This document shows, one piece after another, positions 13,594 to 25,900 of a stretch of 64,000 nt of DNA. Made by a program: the position numbers and the translations under genes. The notes below the pieces were generated by a model, which did no database searches, was not told the origin of the DNA, and saw only the letters and a program-made list of their open reading frames with translations. This DNA is from Acanthacorydalis orientalis. Taxonomy: Eukaryota; Arthropoda; Insecta; Megaloptera; Corydalidae. How positions within the stretch are numbered: the stretch's first letter is position 1; the number at the start of each line of letters is the position of its first letter. The stretch covers positions 14,837,810 to 14,901,809 of the forward strand of contig CM068322.1 in assembly GCA_034766995.1 (NCBI GenBank), in the 5' to 3' direction.

Positions 13594-16500
13594 ATGAATA
13601 AATTCATTAAATTAAGCAAAACTATACATAAAATCATGCCTTCTGTAATAACTAATAATCAATATAGTTCAGCGGCAAAACTTCCACATTTACCTGTACC
13701 ACCATTAAATAAAACGATTGAAAAATATTTACACTCAGTAAAACCATTTTTAAATAATGAAGAGTTTACTGAAAGTAAAGATATTATAAAAACATTTGAA
13801 AAAGGTGTTGGTCAAAAGCTGCAGCAGCTTTTAGAAGAAAAGGCAAAAAAAGTAGATAATTGGATGGTTGATTGGTGGTTAGACACAGCTTATTTGGGAT
13901 ATCGTGACCCATTAGTTATTTTTACTAGTCCTGGCCAGTTGTTTCCAATTCAAAATTTTTCCTCATCAGATGATGAAAAAATAGAATTTGCTGCAAAACT
14001 TATTTATGCAGCACTCAACTTCAAGAAACAAATTGATGAGTAAGTGATGTATAAAAAATGATTCACTTTATCATTTTCAAGGAATTTGTTTCTTCTATGA
14101 TTAGTTTTGATTTTTGTCATCTTCAGGTAGATTTTGAAGTCAAATCTACCTGAAAATAATAACAGTTGAAATCAGTCATAGAAGAAACAAACTCTAATGT
14201 TGCCTCCAGAAATCATACAGAGCAATGAATAACAGGTATACAGACAAAATATTTTTTAATTCCCTGAAGATATTTTTTGTTTATAAATGTGAAAAATTAC
14301 ATGTATACACACACACATAATTATAAAATGTATTTTTTAGAAATAAAATTCCACAAGAGAAAATGGGAAAAGATTTATTAGATATGTCTCAGTATAAAAA
14401 AATTTTTGGTACATGCAGAATACCAGGTCTTAAAAAGGATTCTTTAAGATACAATCCAGACTCAAAATACATTGTAGTTGTATGCAATAACCATGTAAGT
14501 AAATAATAAAATAGAAATTGAAACTGTTTCATACGATTGTACGTAAACAGTAATAAAACTGTAAAGTATTGTATGCAGTTTTGAAAATTTTGGTTTCAGT
14601 TTTTTAAAGTACCAATGTATAATCAAAACGATATAATTAGTGAATGTGCCATTGAATCTATTTTATCAAAAATTCAGTGTGAAGCTAATTGTTTCGAGGG
14701 AATACCGATTGGTGCTTTGTCATCAGATAATCGTGATAATTGGGGTAGAGCATATGAAGAGTTAATTTCAGGTAGACAGAAGGATGGTAAATATTTTTTC
14801 ATTTGTACTTATAAAATATTGTTTTAAATTTTAGATTCTTGTAATAAACAGGCAATGGAAACAATTCAGAATTCTCTTTTCCTTGTTTGTTTGGATAAAC
14901 CAATAAAAAAATCTGTGAATAAATTGACACAAGCAGGTCATCAGTTAATTCATGCAGGTGGAAGTAATGGAAATGTTGGTAACAGATTTTATGACAAAAC
15001 AATGCAGGTAATTGTTTTATATATATATCTATGTGGCGTAGCCAGGATTTTTTGGAGGAGGTGTGCTATTTTAACCAAGTTTAAAAATCTAATAATTTCT
15101 TGCAATAAAAATTACATATGTATACATTATTGTATATATGCTAATCAAAGCACAACTAATTTCAATTTGATGTTTTTATGACACTTTCCCATCACTGTTC
15201 TGCCTTTGCCTTCAAGTTTTCTTTCAATTGATGGGTGTATACATACTAAAACACCCCTTTTAGCTATACCATATATATATATTAGGCTTGTTAGACGTCC
15301 CGTATATATGAGACTGTCCCGCATTTTACATCGAATTTTATCCTGTATTGTACTTGAAGGGACAATCTAATGTTCTGTATTTTAATGAAAAGATAAAATT
15401 ATAAATATTATGTTGAAGCAATTATAATTTTCAATATTATTTTTGAGAAAATCATAAAAACTGACAATTTGAGAAAATAAATTGTTTGCAGTTCATGGTG
15501 GCAGTCCTTTTCATCGGTCGCTTTTTACTTAGTATAAGCATTTTATTTGTAATGCAGTATTTTCAAATAGTTCTTATTTAGACATTATGCAATGTGGTGA
15601 AAGTAATGCTAAATATGAAACTGAACTGCACCTAATTAATATAATGTTCCTACATTATGTCATTTAACAAAATTATTTTAAGGTTCAGAGTTGACTTTTT
15701 TTTAACATTCGTACCCCATATTTGGATTTCCAAAATCTGACAACCCTAATGTGTATTTACATACATATATATATACATACATACACACATATCCACCTTT
15801 ATCCACTGCTGGATCAAGTCTTTTCCACTGATTTCCAATAACATTTTTAATTTCCTTATCCCACCTGTTCATGGTCTATTTATGTTCTTTGGTTCCTGGT
15901 TAATAACTTCTTTGTTCCTCTGTTGTCTTCTCTTCTTGCAACATGCCTCACCCATTTCAGACTCTTTACTCTTCTTATTACATGCGACTCCTATCGGTTT
16001 TCATATCCATTGTTCTTTTCCTATCTCTTCTTGTTATTCCGAACATACATCTCTGTGTTGTTCGATGATTAACGTAAGTGTTCATTGCAATATTGAGGCA
16101 TTTCAAAGCCCCATCCCATTTTTATTCTGATGTATATATATATACACATATGCATTTTTTTTTTTAGTTTGTAATAAGTGAAGATGGAATTATAGGAATG
16201 ACTTATGAACATTCTCCAAGCGAAGGGCAACCAATTGCAGTACTTACTGATTATATAATGGACTTTATGTATGTATTAAAAATAAAAAATATTGTATTTT
16301 AAATAAAAGAATTCCATATCGTAGTTCAAAAGGTTCAAAGTCAAATAAAACAGTTTGTGCTGTCGAATCAATTCAAAGAATTACATTTGAAACAACTGAG
16401 TATACTGAATGTCATATCCAAACAGCATTGAAAAACATTGATAAGTATGAATTTGTTAATAATACAGTGCAAATGTATATTTTCATGCGTTCATTTCCAG

Positions 16501-17306
16501 ATTAGTTAATGATTTTGATCTATATAATTTCACTTTTCCATCATTTGGAAAAGATTTTGTCAAATCACAGAAAATGAGCCCAGATAGTTTTATTCAAATG
16601 GCAATGCAAGCAGCATATTATAGGTATTATAACTAATCTGAATTTTATGTATTGGTTAAATACTACTTAATATTATTCAAGATTACATAAGGAACCAGGT
16701 TCTCATTATGAATCAGCTGCAACTAGAAAATATCTTTATGGACGAACAGAAATAATTCGTTCTTGTTCTGTTGAATCCCTCGAATTTGCAGAAAAGATGA
16801 TGAATAAATTTGCTACTAATCAAGAAAAAGCAGATGCATTAAAGAAAGCTGTTGAGTCACATAAAAAATATTCTTTGGAGGTTTGTTTATTTTTTTTACC
16901 TAAGAAACAAAAAAAATCTAATAAGCAACATTTTATAAATGAATTTTTATAGGCTGTTAATGGATTCGGTATAGACCGTCATTTACTTGGACTGAAACTT
17001 ATAGCATTGGAAAACAACATAGATGTTTCACATATATTTAATGATAAAGCATTTGTAAGAAGTAGACCTGCACAAATTTCAACCAGCCAAGTTGCCTGTC
17101 GATGTGATGGTCTTATGTGCTATGGTCCATTATTACATGATGGATATGCATGTTGTTATAATCCTAGAACAAAAACTATAAATTTTGGAGTATCTACATT
17201 TTATAGTACTTCAAAGGCTAGTTCTAAAGAATTTAAAGATGCTTTAGAATGCTCTTTGAGAGAAATGCATGATATTTTGATGAGGGTACAAAAATCAAAA
17301 TTATAA
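13594..17306 (+). CDS. CRAT: carnitine O-acetyltransferase, 9 coding exons
   Basis: Transfers short acyl groups between CoA and carnitine, buffering acetyl-CoA in mitochondria and peroxisomes. Exons: 13594-14039, 14341-14494, 14600-14786, 14835-15007, 16168-16268, 16325-16444, 16501-16623, 16682-16880, 16953-17306; 618 residues (human about 626). N-terminal family block LPHLPVPPLNKTIEKYL. The catalytic histidine is His335 in TYEHSPSEG. The substrate-binding STSQ motif is in the last exon (ISTSQVACRCDGL), followed by GPLLHDGYACCYNP. The first about 20 residues are basic and hydrophobic, like a mitochondrial presequence, with a second Met at residue 15. The C-terminus is Ser-Lys-Leu, a consensus peroxisomal PTS1, so dual targeting is likely. 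Intron 1 holds a long hairpin and intron 4 a nest of transposon remnants. Confidence 0.95.
14085..14191. repeat. long hairpin (inverted repeat) in CRAT intron 1
   Basis: TTTGTTTCTTCTATGA (14085-14100) pairs perfectly with 14176-14191, and TTCAGGTAGATTT (14122-14134) pairs perfectly with 14142-14154, leaving a 7-nt loop. The bases between the two helices are partly complementary, so the whole 107 nt folds back. It could be a miniature foldback transposon or a hairpin RNA precursor; the sequence alone does not decide. Confidence 0.75.
15031..15272. mobile_element. hAT-like miniature inverted-repeat element in CRAT intron 4
   Basis: The left end reads TGTGGCGTAGCCAGGATTTT, the widespread hAT-type terminal sequence. 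The right end, on the complementary strand, reads TATGGTATAGCTA then GGGGTG, a diverged copy of the same terminus (10 of 14 outer bases match). There is no transposase frame inside about 240 bp. It sits between short (AT)n tracts, which hides any target-site duplication. Confidence 0.55.
15281..15750. mobile_element. possible second degenerate DNA transposon in CRAT intron 4
   Basis: The left end ATTAGGCTTGTTAGAC and the complement of the right end ATTAGGGTTGTCAGAT match at 13 of 16 positions and enclose 470 bp of non-coding, mixed-composition sequence unlike the surrounding AT runs. Flanking 8-mers (ATATATAT and ATGTGTAT) are similar but not identical. Superfamily unknown. Confidence 0.4.
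15795..16135 (-). mobile_element. decayed RTE-like retrotransposon fragment in CRAT intron 4
   Basis: Homologous to the fragment at 6398-6648 over shared words such as CCACTGCTGGAT, TTTCCAATAA, TCCTTATCCCA and TTGTCTTCTCTTCTTGC, in the same order and orientation. It extends farther 5' into the reverse transcriptase C-terminal region (RHVARREDN is readable on the minus strand). Small deletions and stops show it is older than the first copy. (AT)n or CA/TA-rich tracts flank both sides. Confidence 0.75.
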
Positions 17307-17387
17307 AAAGTTGTTTAATACATATTCGATCTATAAATTTCGTATTTTTACATAGTGCCTTCATGTATTTTGATATATTATTATAAT

Positions 17388-17422
17388 AATAAATATATTA
17401 CAAGATTTTAAAATATTTTATT
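17388..17422. terminator. overlapping poly(A) signals of convergent CRAT and ARPC5
   Basis: CRAT has AATAAA at 17388-17393, about 80 bp after its stop. ARPC5, on the other strand, has AATAAA at 17422-17417, about 60 bp after its stop. Cleavage 10-30 bp past each signal would make the two 3' UTRs overlap. Confidence 0.45.
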
Positions 17423-17480
17423 TTAAAAGACTAACAATATAAAATCATAATTTTTAAAATAAATGCTGGGAATATACTTT

Positions 17481-18318
17481 TTATGCACGTTTACTATCAG
17501 TTAATACTCTAACAATACTTCCTACACCACCAATATTGTATGCCTTTTCATGCCAAACTAGTAGGTGACCACTACTTCCTTCTGATGGAATTTCAAAACC
17601 TCGATATACGTATTTCATAAGGATGTCAATCATTTCTATATCCAAAGCAGAAACTGCTTCTTCAATTTGTGAAGTTTTAATGGATAGTAAGACTTTTAAA
17701 GTAAGATTTAATGCATTATCCTAAAAAAAATATTTTTGGTTATAATAATTTAACAATGTATTATGATAACTACACCATTTGATAATTAATATAATGAATA
17801 AGGGTAGAACAGATATATTTTTCACAAGCTGTTTTCCATAATCAGAATTTTTCCAATAATGCAACAAGTCATAAAAAATTCAAATTAATTATTACAAAAA
17901 ATAATTTAGATATATAATTTTGTATTTAATAAAATAATTTTATAATAATCATGCAAACTGAAATTATAACTTTAAACAGAAGTAAGCTTTATAATGACGA
18001 CCAACCTTAATTTGCTGACTCTTTGAGCCTAAAGGTGCATTGTGTAAAACGGATTTTAATGCATCAATATGTTTTCCTGTAAACTTTTCTAAGGAAGAAC
18101 ATTAAAAAATGAAAATGAAATAAAACGAACAGTAAACCAAATTTATAACTAAAATAAGATCATACACGAAAAGGATATTGGTTAAGTAAATTTGCTATTT
18201 CTCCTTCGTCTGGACCTACAGGGCCGCCTTGATCGCCGTCATCTTCTTTGAAATTATCTTCGCAATACTGATCGACATCGATTTTTCTAAAAGCGGAACT
18301 CGAAGTATTTTTTGCCAT
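17481..18318 (-). CDS. ARPC5: Arp2/3 complex subunit 5 (p16-ARC), 3 exons
   Basis: Smallest subunit of the seven-protein Arp2/3 complex, which nucleates branched actin filaments. Exons in transcript order: 18318-18168, 18088-18006, 17720-17481, giving 157 residues (human 151). Hallmarks: [18 protein letters not shown] at the N-terminus, [31 protein letters not shown] and the C-terminal [16 protein letters not shown]. At the exon 1 end two GT dinucleotides lie two bases apart (18167 and 18165). The first was chosen because it joins in frame to the good acceptor CTTCCTTAG; the other would need a poor acceptor 6 bp farther on. Head to head with ZRSR2 and tail to tail with CRAT. Confidence 0.95.
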
Positions 18319-18708
18319 TTTTATTGGGTTTCTTTACACACCCAAAACGACAGTTTACAATCAACAATCTGATGTGTGTGATAAAATGACACACAACAAC
18401 CAAAGAATACTCGCCTGTAGATACGTGTTTAAATTCAAGTGAATTGTAAGAAAAACATACATATATAATTTTTTTAATCTATTGCAATAATATTTTTTTA
18501 CATAAGAAATGTTGATTTCTCATCTTGTAATGTTTATTATTTTTAGTCTTATAAAACATCAGTCAAGATTAAGTATTTTTCAAATTGAACTCTGAAAGTC
18601 TGTTTACATATTAACTACGTTAAAGCGGTAAAGTTTAAAATTAGAAATTTTTGTCGTTTATGACACTATGTGTGCAATTTACTATAAATTTAATTATATG
18701 TAATTTTT
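18319..18708. promoter_or_regulatory. shared bidirectional promoter region ARPC5/ZRSR2
   Basis: Only about 390 bp separate the two divergent start codons, so both promoters and 5' UTRs must lie here unless noncoding exons sit elsewhere. The half nearest ARPC5 is less AT-rich than its surroundings. No TATA box or initiator can be picked with confidence in this composition. Confidence 0.6.
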
Positions 18709-20715
18709 ATGGGGTGGTGAGTATTAATTTAATTGCATTTTAATTATGAATATAATTATGACTTTTGGAGGTTAAGTAATAATAAATTTTTAGGCATAAA
18801 GAATGGCGAAAGATAGCGAAAAAATTACGACGAAAAACAATTCGCCAGACAGCAGCCAAAAAAAGATCCCAAATATTAGAAGAAGGTAATTTTATAAAAC
18901 AATATAACTAAAATATTTAAGTATATAATTTTTTTTAGTTAGGTTATTTACAATTTTAATAAAAGATGTTCATTACTTTTGATGAGTTGTTTGAGTTTTT
19001 AGTCAGTAGCAACTTTCGGATATTGTTTCTAGTGTGTATGGTATATTTTATCTTAGAACATGTTGATAACATTATTTAGTTACTAACAAACAGGCGGAAC
19101 ATTGCATTGAACTATCATTGATTTTGCATGTAAATGTATTATCACTATTCTAGAAGTGTCTCATACTTGTTTAATATTTGCATAATTACATGAGTCTTTG
19201 ACCTTTGTCGATAGAAATCAAAAAATATATTTTTCGATTTATTTTCTATTTTTTCACAGAGAAAAAAAAGATTGAGAACTCACCGACCTATCAAGAAAGA
19301 TGCAGAGAGCAAGAATTAATTGATAAATTCCAAGAAGAAGAAGAATTAAGATTAAAAAAATTAGAGGAAGAGCAATGGATTCAAAGAGAAAAAGAAAGTC
19401 TAATATTGTGGCAAGAACTTCAAGAAAAAATTGCAAAATCTCGAAATGAAAAAGCACGACAAGAGCAGTTGATTCGTGATGAATGGGAACGAGAACAGAA
19501 AAAATTAGTAGAGAAGAAAAGACAAATTGAAGAAGAAGAGAAACTAAAAAGACAAAAAGAAGAATTGATACAAAAGAAACTTGAAGAGTTTTTATCATAT
19601 GAGGGCCCTATGCCTGAAGAAATAAATGTATCAGTAGAAACCAATCCTGGTAAACCGGTTTGCCCTTTTTTCCAAAAAACTGGTGCGTGCCGTTTTAGAG
19701 ATTTTTGTTCTCGTAATCATGTAAGACCTGGAATTAGTTGTGTGCTGTTAATAATAGGGTTTTACTCACATTTTGGAATGCAACATTTTAATCATGAGGA
19801 ATATAGTTCAGATGTTCTTTTAGAATATGATGATCATGATACTTATTCACATTTTTGTGAATTTTTCAATGATGTTGTACCAGAATTTTGTAAATTTGGA
19901 ACTGTTATACAGTTTAAAGTATGTTATAATTATGAACCACACTTACGTGGTAATGTTTATGTAGAATATGATGATGTTAGAGATGCTATCAAAGCTTATA
20001 AAACATTTCATGGCCGATGGTATGGAGGAAAACAGTTGCATGTTGAATTTGTTAATATTCCATCATGGAAACAAGCTATTTGTGGTAAGTATTGTCATTT
20101 TATATAAACATGTTTATTTAAAAATGTAAGTGGTAATAATTTTTTAATGTAATTATTTTTACTAATAGGTCTTTTTTTCAAACAACGTTGTCCAAAAGGA
20201 AATAGTTGTAATTTTTTGCACGTGTTTAAAAATCCAAATGGAAAATTTGCAGAAGCTGACAGAGATTTATTTAGAAAAAATAAAGCAGTAGAAAGTACAT
20301 CTATGAGGTATTTTATAATCATATTATTTTTCTTCAGTAATTATAAATATATAATTTTAGTACATTCAGATGGTCGGAATCACCTGAGCCAAGAGAATTA
20401 CCAAACAATAAAACAAATAGCAGAGGTGATGATAGTATGTGCTTGAATTCAAAGCAAAGTAAGAAAAGTGAGAGTAAATTTAAAAGGTTAAGTAGAAGGC
20501 ATAAAGACAAAAAAAAGAGTTCTAAATCGAGAAATGGGTCAAATTCAAGAAAATATAAAGACAGATATCACTGGAAACATAAAGAATCTTCTAAAACACA
20601 AAATGACTTAGATGAAGAAATAGAAAATATTAATTCTAAAGATGTAAAACATAAACAAAATAAACATCGTAGTTGTTCACATAGAAAGGAACATTCAAGG
20701 CGAAAAAATGATTAA
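18709..20715 (+). CDS. ZRSR2: U2AF35-related splicing factor ZRSR2/Urp, 5 exons
   Basis: Recognises the 3' splice site of U12-type introns (and contributes to U2-type) in the nucleus. Exons: 18709-18716, 18794-18885, 19260-20084, 20169-20307, 20370-20715; 469 residues. Order: basic N-terminus (HKEWRKIAKKLRRK), long Glu/Lys/Arg-rich coiled-coil region to about residue 155, first CCCH zinc finger from about residue 168 (CPFFQKTGACRF), UHM/RRM domain containing EPHLRGNVYVEY, second CCCH finger from about residue 308 (CGLFFKQRCPKG), and a Lys/Arg/Ser-rich tail. This finger-RRM-finger layout with a charged N-terminus marks ZRSR2 rather than U2AF1. The first exon has only 8 coding bases (ATGGGGTG before GTGAGT). 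Two acceptors 9 bp apart precede exon 5. Poly(A) signal AATAAA at 20979-20984. Confidence 0.93.
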
Positions 20716-21572
20716 AATATATAGTTCATACTCAGATCTTATGACTATTGTCATTGATATTTGAATCAGTCATCTATATTATGTAAAGTAATCATTTCTG
20801 GTTGTTTTGCTATTAAAGTGTATAATTCACACATAATGAAAATCAATTTTATTTCAAGCCTAATTATTTACTTTGAATTTGTAAATAAGCCAATATCTGT
20901 GTTTGTTATTGATGATAAACTGACAAGTTTGGCCTGTTTTAAAACCAGTAACAAAGAACTATTTGTAATTATTTTATAAATAAAGTATATTTAAAAATAT
21001 TAAAACTTTTTCTTAATGAACTCTATTTTATACATATCAGCTATCATATTCAAAATGTCATGATGTACAAAGAAAAAAAAAGTATATGAATTTGCATTTA
21101 CATTTATTTCTATTAATTACATAAATTTTTATTTCTATTATTGTCTTACACTTGATAACAATATACATATATGTGTATATATATATGTATATATAATTTA
21201 AATGATATAACATCAAAGTTTTTCAATTAGTTTAATAAAAATAAAAATTGTTTTTTTTTTTTTAATATTCAAATGATAATGTTGCAAAACATTATTTTTT
21301 AAAGTAATGATTTTGAGAAAAGTTACATAATCTATCATTTTAGAAGGTTCTTATCAAGAAGAAGGAAGACTAAGTTGTATATTCATTTTAAATTGTTAAT
21401 TTTCGATACTGCTTTATCACAATTATTTAATAAAAAATTAAATCTCACTTGCATGATGATGTAGTTTTACTCATCTTTTTGTTTTTTCATATCTCTAGTT
21501 AATGTTACCTTTCAATATGTGTGTATATATATGTATATATACATATATATGTGTGTATATATATATATACAC

Positions 21573-21604
<32 letters not shown>

Positions 21605-22251
21605 TTCCACAGATATACATTGTTTCTGTATTTCATGGTATGTGTTTTAATTTATTTATTTTGATGAATAACACTAATACTTTTGTCAGATCTCTTATGA
21701 CTAGAGATTTTTATTATTCATGAAATACATAAAATTTATATACAGTACTTAAAAAAATTGAATTAAATAATATAAATTAAATTATTCAGACATAAGTCAC
21801 TGTAGCATATATTTAAAATACACAGCCTATTATTTATTAACATAACAAAAACAAATAATTACAACAGTTACACATATTATGAATTCATATATATGTTAGG
21901 GATGTATCTAATTAATTACATAAAGATGCATGTTAGAATAAAAAATACTATTTTATAATAAAACGGTTATGTGGGAAAAGGCAGTATCATCAAACGGACA
22001 TTTATCATTAATACTGTGCTACAGTTTATACATTAATTTGATACTGTATGTTCCTTTAATGATATAAACATATTTGATTACAACAGATGTCATATTCATA
22101 ACATAATATATATTTCTAATTTTAATATGATTCATAATTTTTTAATAACAAACGACAACAATTGGAATTATGATCGAAAAAGACCTAATAAAATATTTTC
22201 TATCAACATTTGTCAACATTTTATAAGTATATATGTGCTTTGTGATATGAA

Positions 22252-22312
<61 letters not shown>

Positions 22313-22922
22313 GAAAAATATTCTTTTCAAATATAAATATATATTGATAAAGTATTCTGAATTAAAAAAAAAAATTACTAACATAACTACAATTAGTTCA
22401 TATGTAACAAATCTGTTTTATTATTTTCATTAATCGATATTTTGATCATTGAACTGTTACAGATTAAAACAATCTGTGAGTTATCTGATCAGTTAAAATA
22501 TTAATGTATTTATTTTTCAAAACACAGCATTACAAAGAATATATTAATATAATGGAAAATTGTTTTTAAATTAAAGTTCTTTTTGTGTTGTGAATTCATC
22601 ATTGAACAGTGAATTAAAGTTTTTTTTTTTTGTTTTATATTGCTTTGTATGTTATTAATAATATACTATTCAAGGATATTCATTGATATATATGCTTTTT
22701 CTTTTCTTTAGACAGAATCTGTCATAAACAATACTATTTCTTTCAAAGCCAATACTTTCACTTGAGCTATATACATTTTCTACATTGAAGTTTTGAAGTA
22801 TCTATTCTGTCTTTTTAAAATACATTGAAATATTTTACCATTCAGTACCAAATTTACTTTTCTACATTTACTAAATTTGAATGTTGAATATTAAATATTG
22901 TATAATTGATATCAAAATACAT
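20716..22922. other. intergenic interval ZRSR2 to GOGAT 3' ends, microsatellites only
   Basis: Holds the ZRSR2 3' UTR (to about 21000), (AT)n-rich tracts at about 21522-21606 and 22255-22311, and presumably the GOGAT 3' UTR next to 22923. Open frames here are low-complexity and not credible genes. Confidence 0.5.
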
Positions 22923-25900
22923 TCAAGCTATAGATTCTAAAATAACTCCACCAGGTCCAGGTAATGTTGATGATCCTTGTAAGAAAATATCAACTGCTCT
23001 TGCACATTGTCTGCCTTCAGCTATAGCCCATACTACAAGACTTTGTCCTTTTCTACAATCACCTGCTGCAAATACATTGTCTCTGATTTGATAATTTTTT
23101 GCATCAAAATTTCCTCTAGCATCGAGTGGTAAACCTAATTGTGTAGATAAGGCTCTTTCTGGACCGAGAAAACCAAGCGCAAGCAAAATAAGATCTGCTT
23201 TATGAACACGTTCTGATCCTTCACGAGGTTTCATCGTCCATCTACCGGCTGAATCCTTTTCCCAATCAACGTCAGCAGCACGAATTCCAATAACGTTTCC
23301 TTGTCCATCATTTACAAATTCTTGAGCGAGAGTACTAAATCGTCTCGGATCTTTTCCCCAGCGTGTTTTTACTTCTTCATGCCCGTAATCTATTCGGAAA
23401 GTACGTGGCCACTGTGGCCATGGGTTATCTTTTGATCGTTCTTTTGGTGGTTCTGGCAAGATTTCAAAAGCAGTAACACTTGCAGCACCCTGTCGTAGGG
23501 ATGTTGCTACACAATCACAACCTGTATCTCCACCACCTATTACAATAACATGTTTATCTTTTGCAGGAGGTGGTCCTTGAGCTGGTGCACCTAACTGCCT
23601 CTTTTGCCAGCTTTCGAGAAACTCCATTGCAAAATGAATACCATTTAACTGACGCCCTGGTATCGGTAAATCACGAGGCCAAGCAGCACCGGTTGTTAAA
23701 ATCAATGCATCATATTCGTCACTGAGTTCCTCAGCACTTATATCTGCACCGACATTGACATTAACTTTAAATACAATACCTTCTTCTTGTAACAAATTGA
23801 CACGTCTAGCGACTACACTTTTGTTTAGTTTCATGCTCGGTATGCCATATTGTAGAAGACCTCCACATCTATCATTTCGTTCAAATACAGTCACATTGTG
23901 ACCAACTTTATTCAGTTGATGAGCAGCTGCTAAACCAGCAGGTCCACTACCAACGACAGCTACTCGTTTACCAGTACGAACAGAAGGTGGTTCAGCAACA
24001 ATAAGCCCATTTTCAAATGCACTATCAATGATAGCACATTCAATATTTTTAATAGTGACAGCTGGTTCTGAGATACCTGTAAAAAAGGAGCATATGTTTA
24101 TTTTTAATGTAATATATACGCTGTTTAACTGTACAAAATTGATTAGATTAATTTACCTAAAACACAAGCTGCTTCACAAGGTGCAGGACATACTCTTCCG
24201 GTAAATTCAGGGAAATTATTAGTTTGTAGAAGATGTTTAAGAGCTTGACGCCACTGAGATTGAAAAACAAGTAAATTCCATTTAGGTATAAGATTTCCAA
24301 GTGGGCAACCATGAGCATCAGACTGACAAAACGGAACACCACATTCCATACATCGAGCTGCTTGAACACGGAGACCTTTACGAACATGTGAGCTATTGTA
24401 AATTTCATCCCAATCTCGAAGACGTTTATCAGCTGGACGATATGGTGCTGGTTCGCGAGAATACTTCATGAATCCACGTAGCTTCAATAGAAAATAAGTA
24501 TATTAAATATTTAATTTATAATATAATAATCAGTGAACTATTTAAATAATTATAAACTGAAAACAACTAAGACCATTATTAACTGAAAAACAAATTACAA
24601 TTAAAAGAGGAGTAAAAGTTTAAAAAAAGATTATTATCAAAATAAATTATGACTGATTATGATCAATTGAATAACTGCGATTTCATATTATATTAAAGTA
24701 TCAAAATCAATTTAGAAAGTCTAATTAGTTTAAATAACGTACCTTGTCTAAAGCTCTTTCTAGACGCACTTCTTCCTGAACTACATCAGTAACTGTATCT
24801 TCGATATCCAATACTTTTGGTTCGACAGATGGAGCTTTTACTGTTTCTGGAATATTATTTTGAGCTTGTGCTCTTAATGCCCTTTGATATTCATAGGGGA
24901 ATATCTAAATGAAAAAGATTAGTAAATATTTTTTGTACAATTATTTTCAATTTACTTAGTCAATTTTTATTTTAAAATTTAAAAATAAGTATAGAGTGAG
25001 AAACATACTTTAATAAATTCTGCTAAAGGTGCAGGCCATTTCTTTAACAAATCTTGAGCAATTAGTGAACCTGTTAGTTGGTGGAATTCTTTTAAAAGCT
25101 TTGCAATTAAATCAATATCATCTTGTTCTTTAACTGATTGTAATTCAACTGTTTCATGATTACATTTGCCTTTGAAAGAACCATCAAGATCCCAAACATA
25201 TACAATACCTAAAGAATAAAAAGTATTTATTTTAAAAATATATGAAATATACTTTAAATTGAAGGTTTGCTTAAAAAAATATTTTTAAAATTATTACCTC
25301 CAGACATTCCAGCAGCAAAGTTACGTCCTGTAAGCCCTAATATAAGTACAGTTCCTCCAGTCATATATTCGCATCCATGGTCACCAACACCTTCAACAAC
25401 TGCAATAGCACCAGAATTACGTACAGCAAAACGTTCAGATGCAATCCCTCGGAAATACGCGTGACCTGATGTGGCTCCATAAAGACATACATTTCCAACA
25501 ATTACATTGAGATGTGAAGCAAACTGTGATCTTTTTGGTGGATAAATTACCACCTAAAATATTAACATTAAAAATGTGTATAATTTTATTTTCTAATGAA
25601 ACACTAAACTACTTGTCAATATATCATTTTATATTGATTTAATTTGATGTTATTTATAAATGAAAGTATGTCAATTTAATTAACTTATATGTCATATTAA
25701 CATATATTAAATAACTTACAGTGCCACCACTAAGACCTTTTCCTACATAATCATTTGCATCGCCTTCCAGAGTTACATGCACACCTGATACTAAGAAAGC
25801 ACAAAAACTTTGACCAGCAGATCCTTTTAATCGAATATTAATGCTTTTATTTTTAGGAAGACCATCATCACTATATTTTCTATACAAAAAGTTATTAAAT

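Noticed and set aside
15882..16130. 82-codon plus-strand frame in the CRAT intron
   Set aside because: Antisense of the decayed RTE-like fragment.
19254..19644. Minus-strand open frames of 74 and 114 codons within ZRSR2
   Set aside because: Antisense of the Glu/Lys-rich coiled-coil exon; composition is Ser/Leu/Phe as expected from reversing that sequence.
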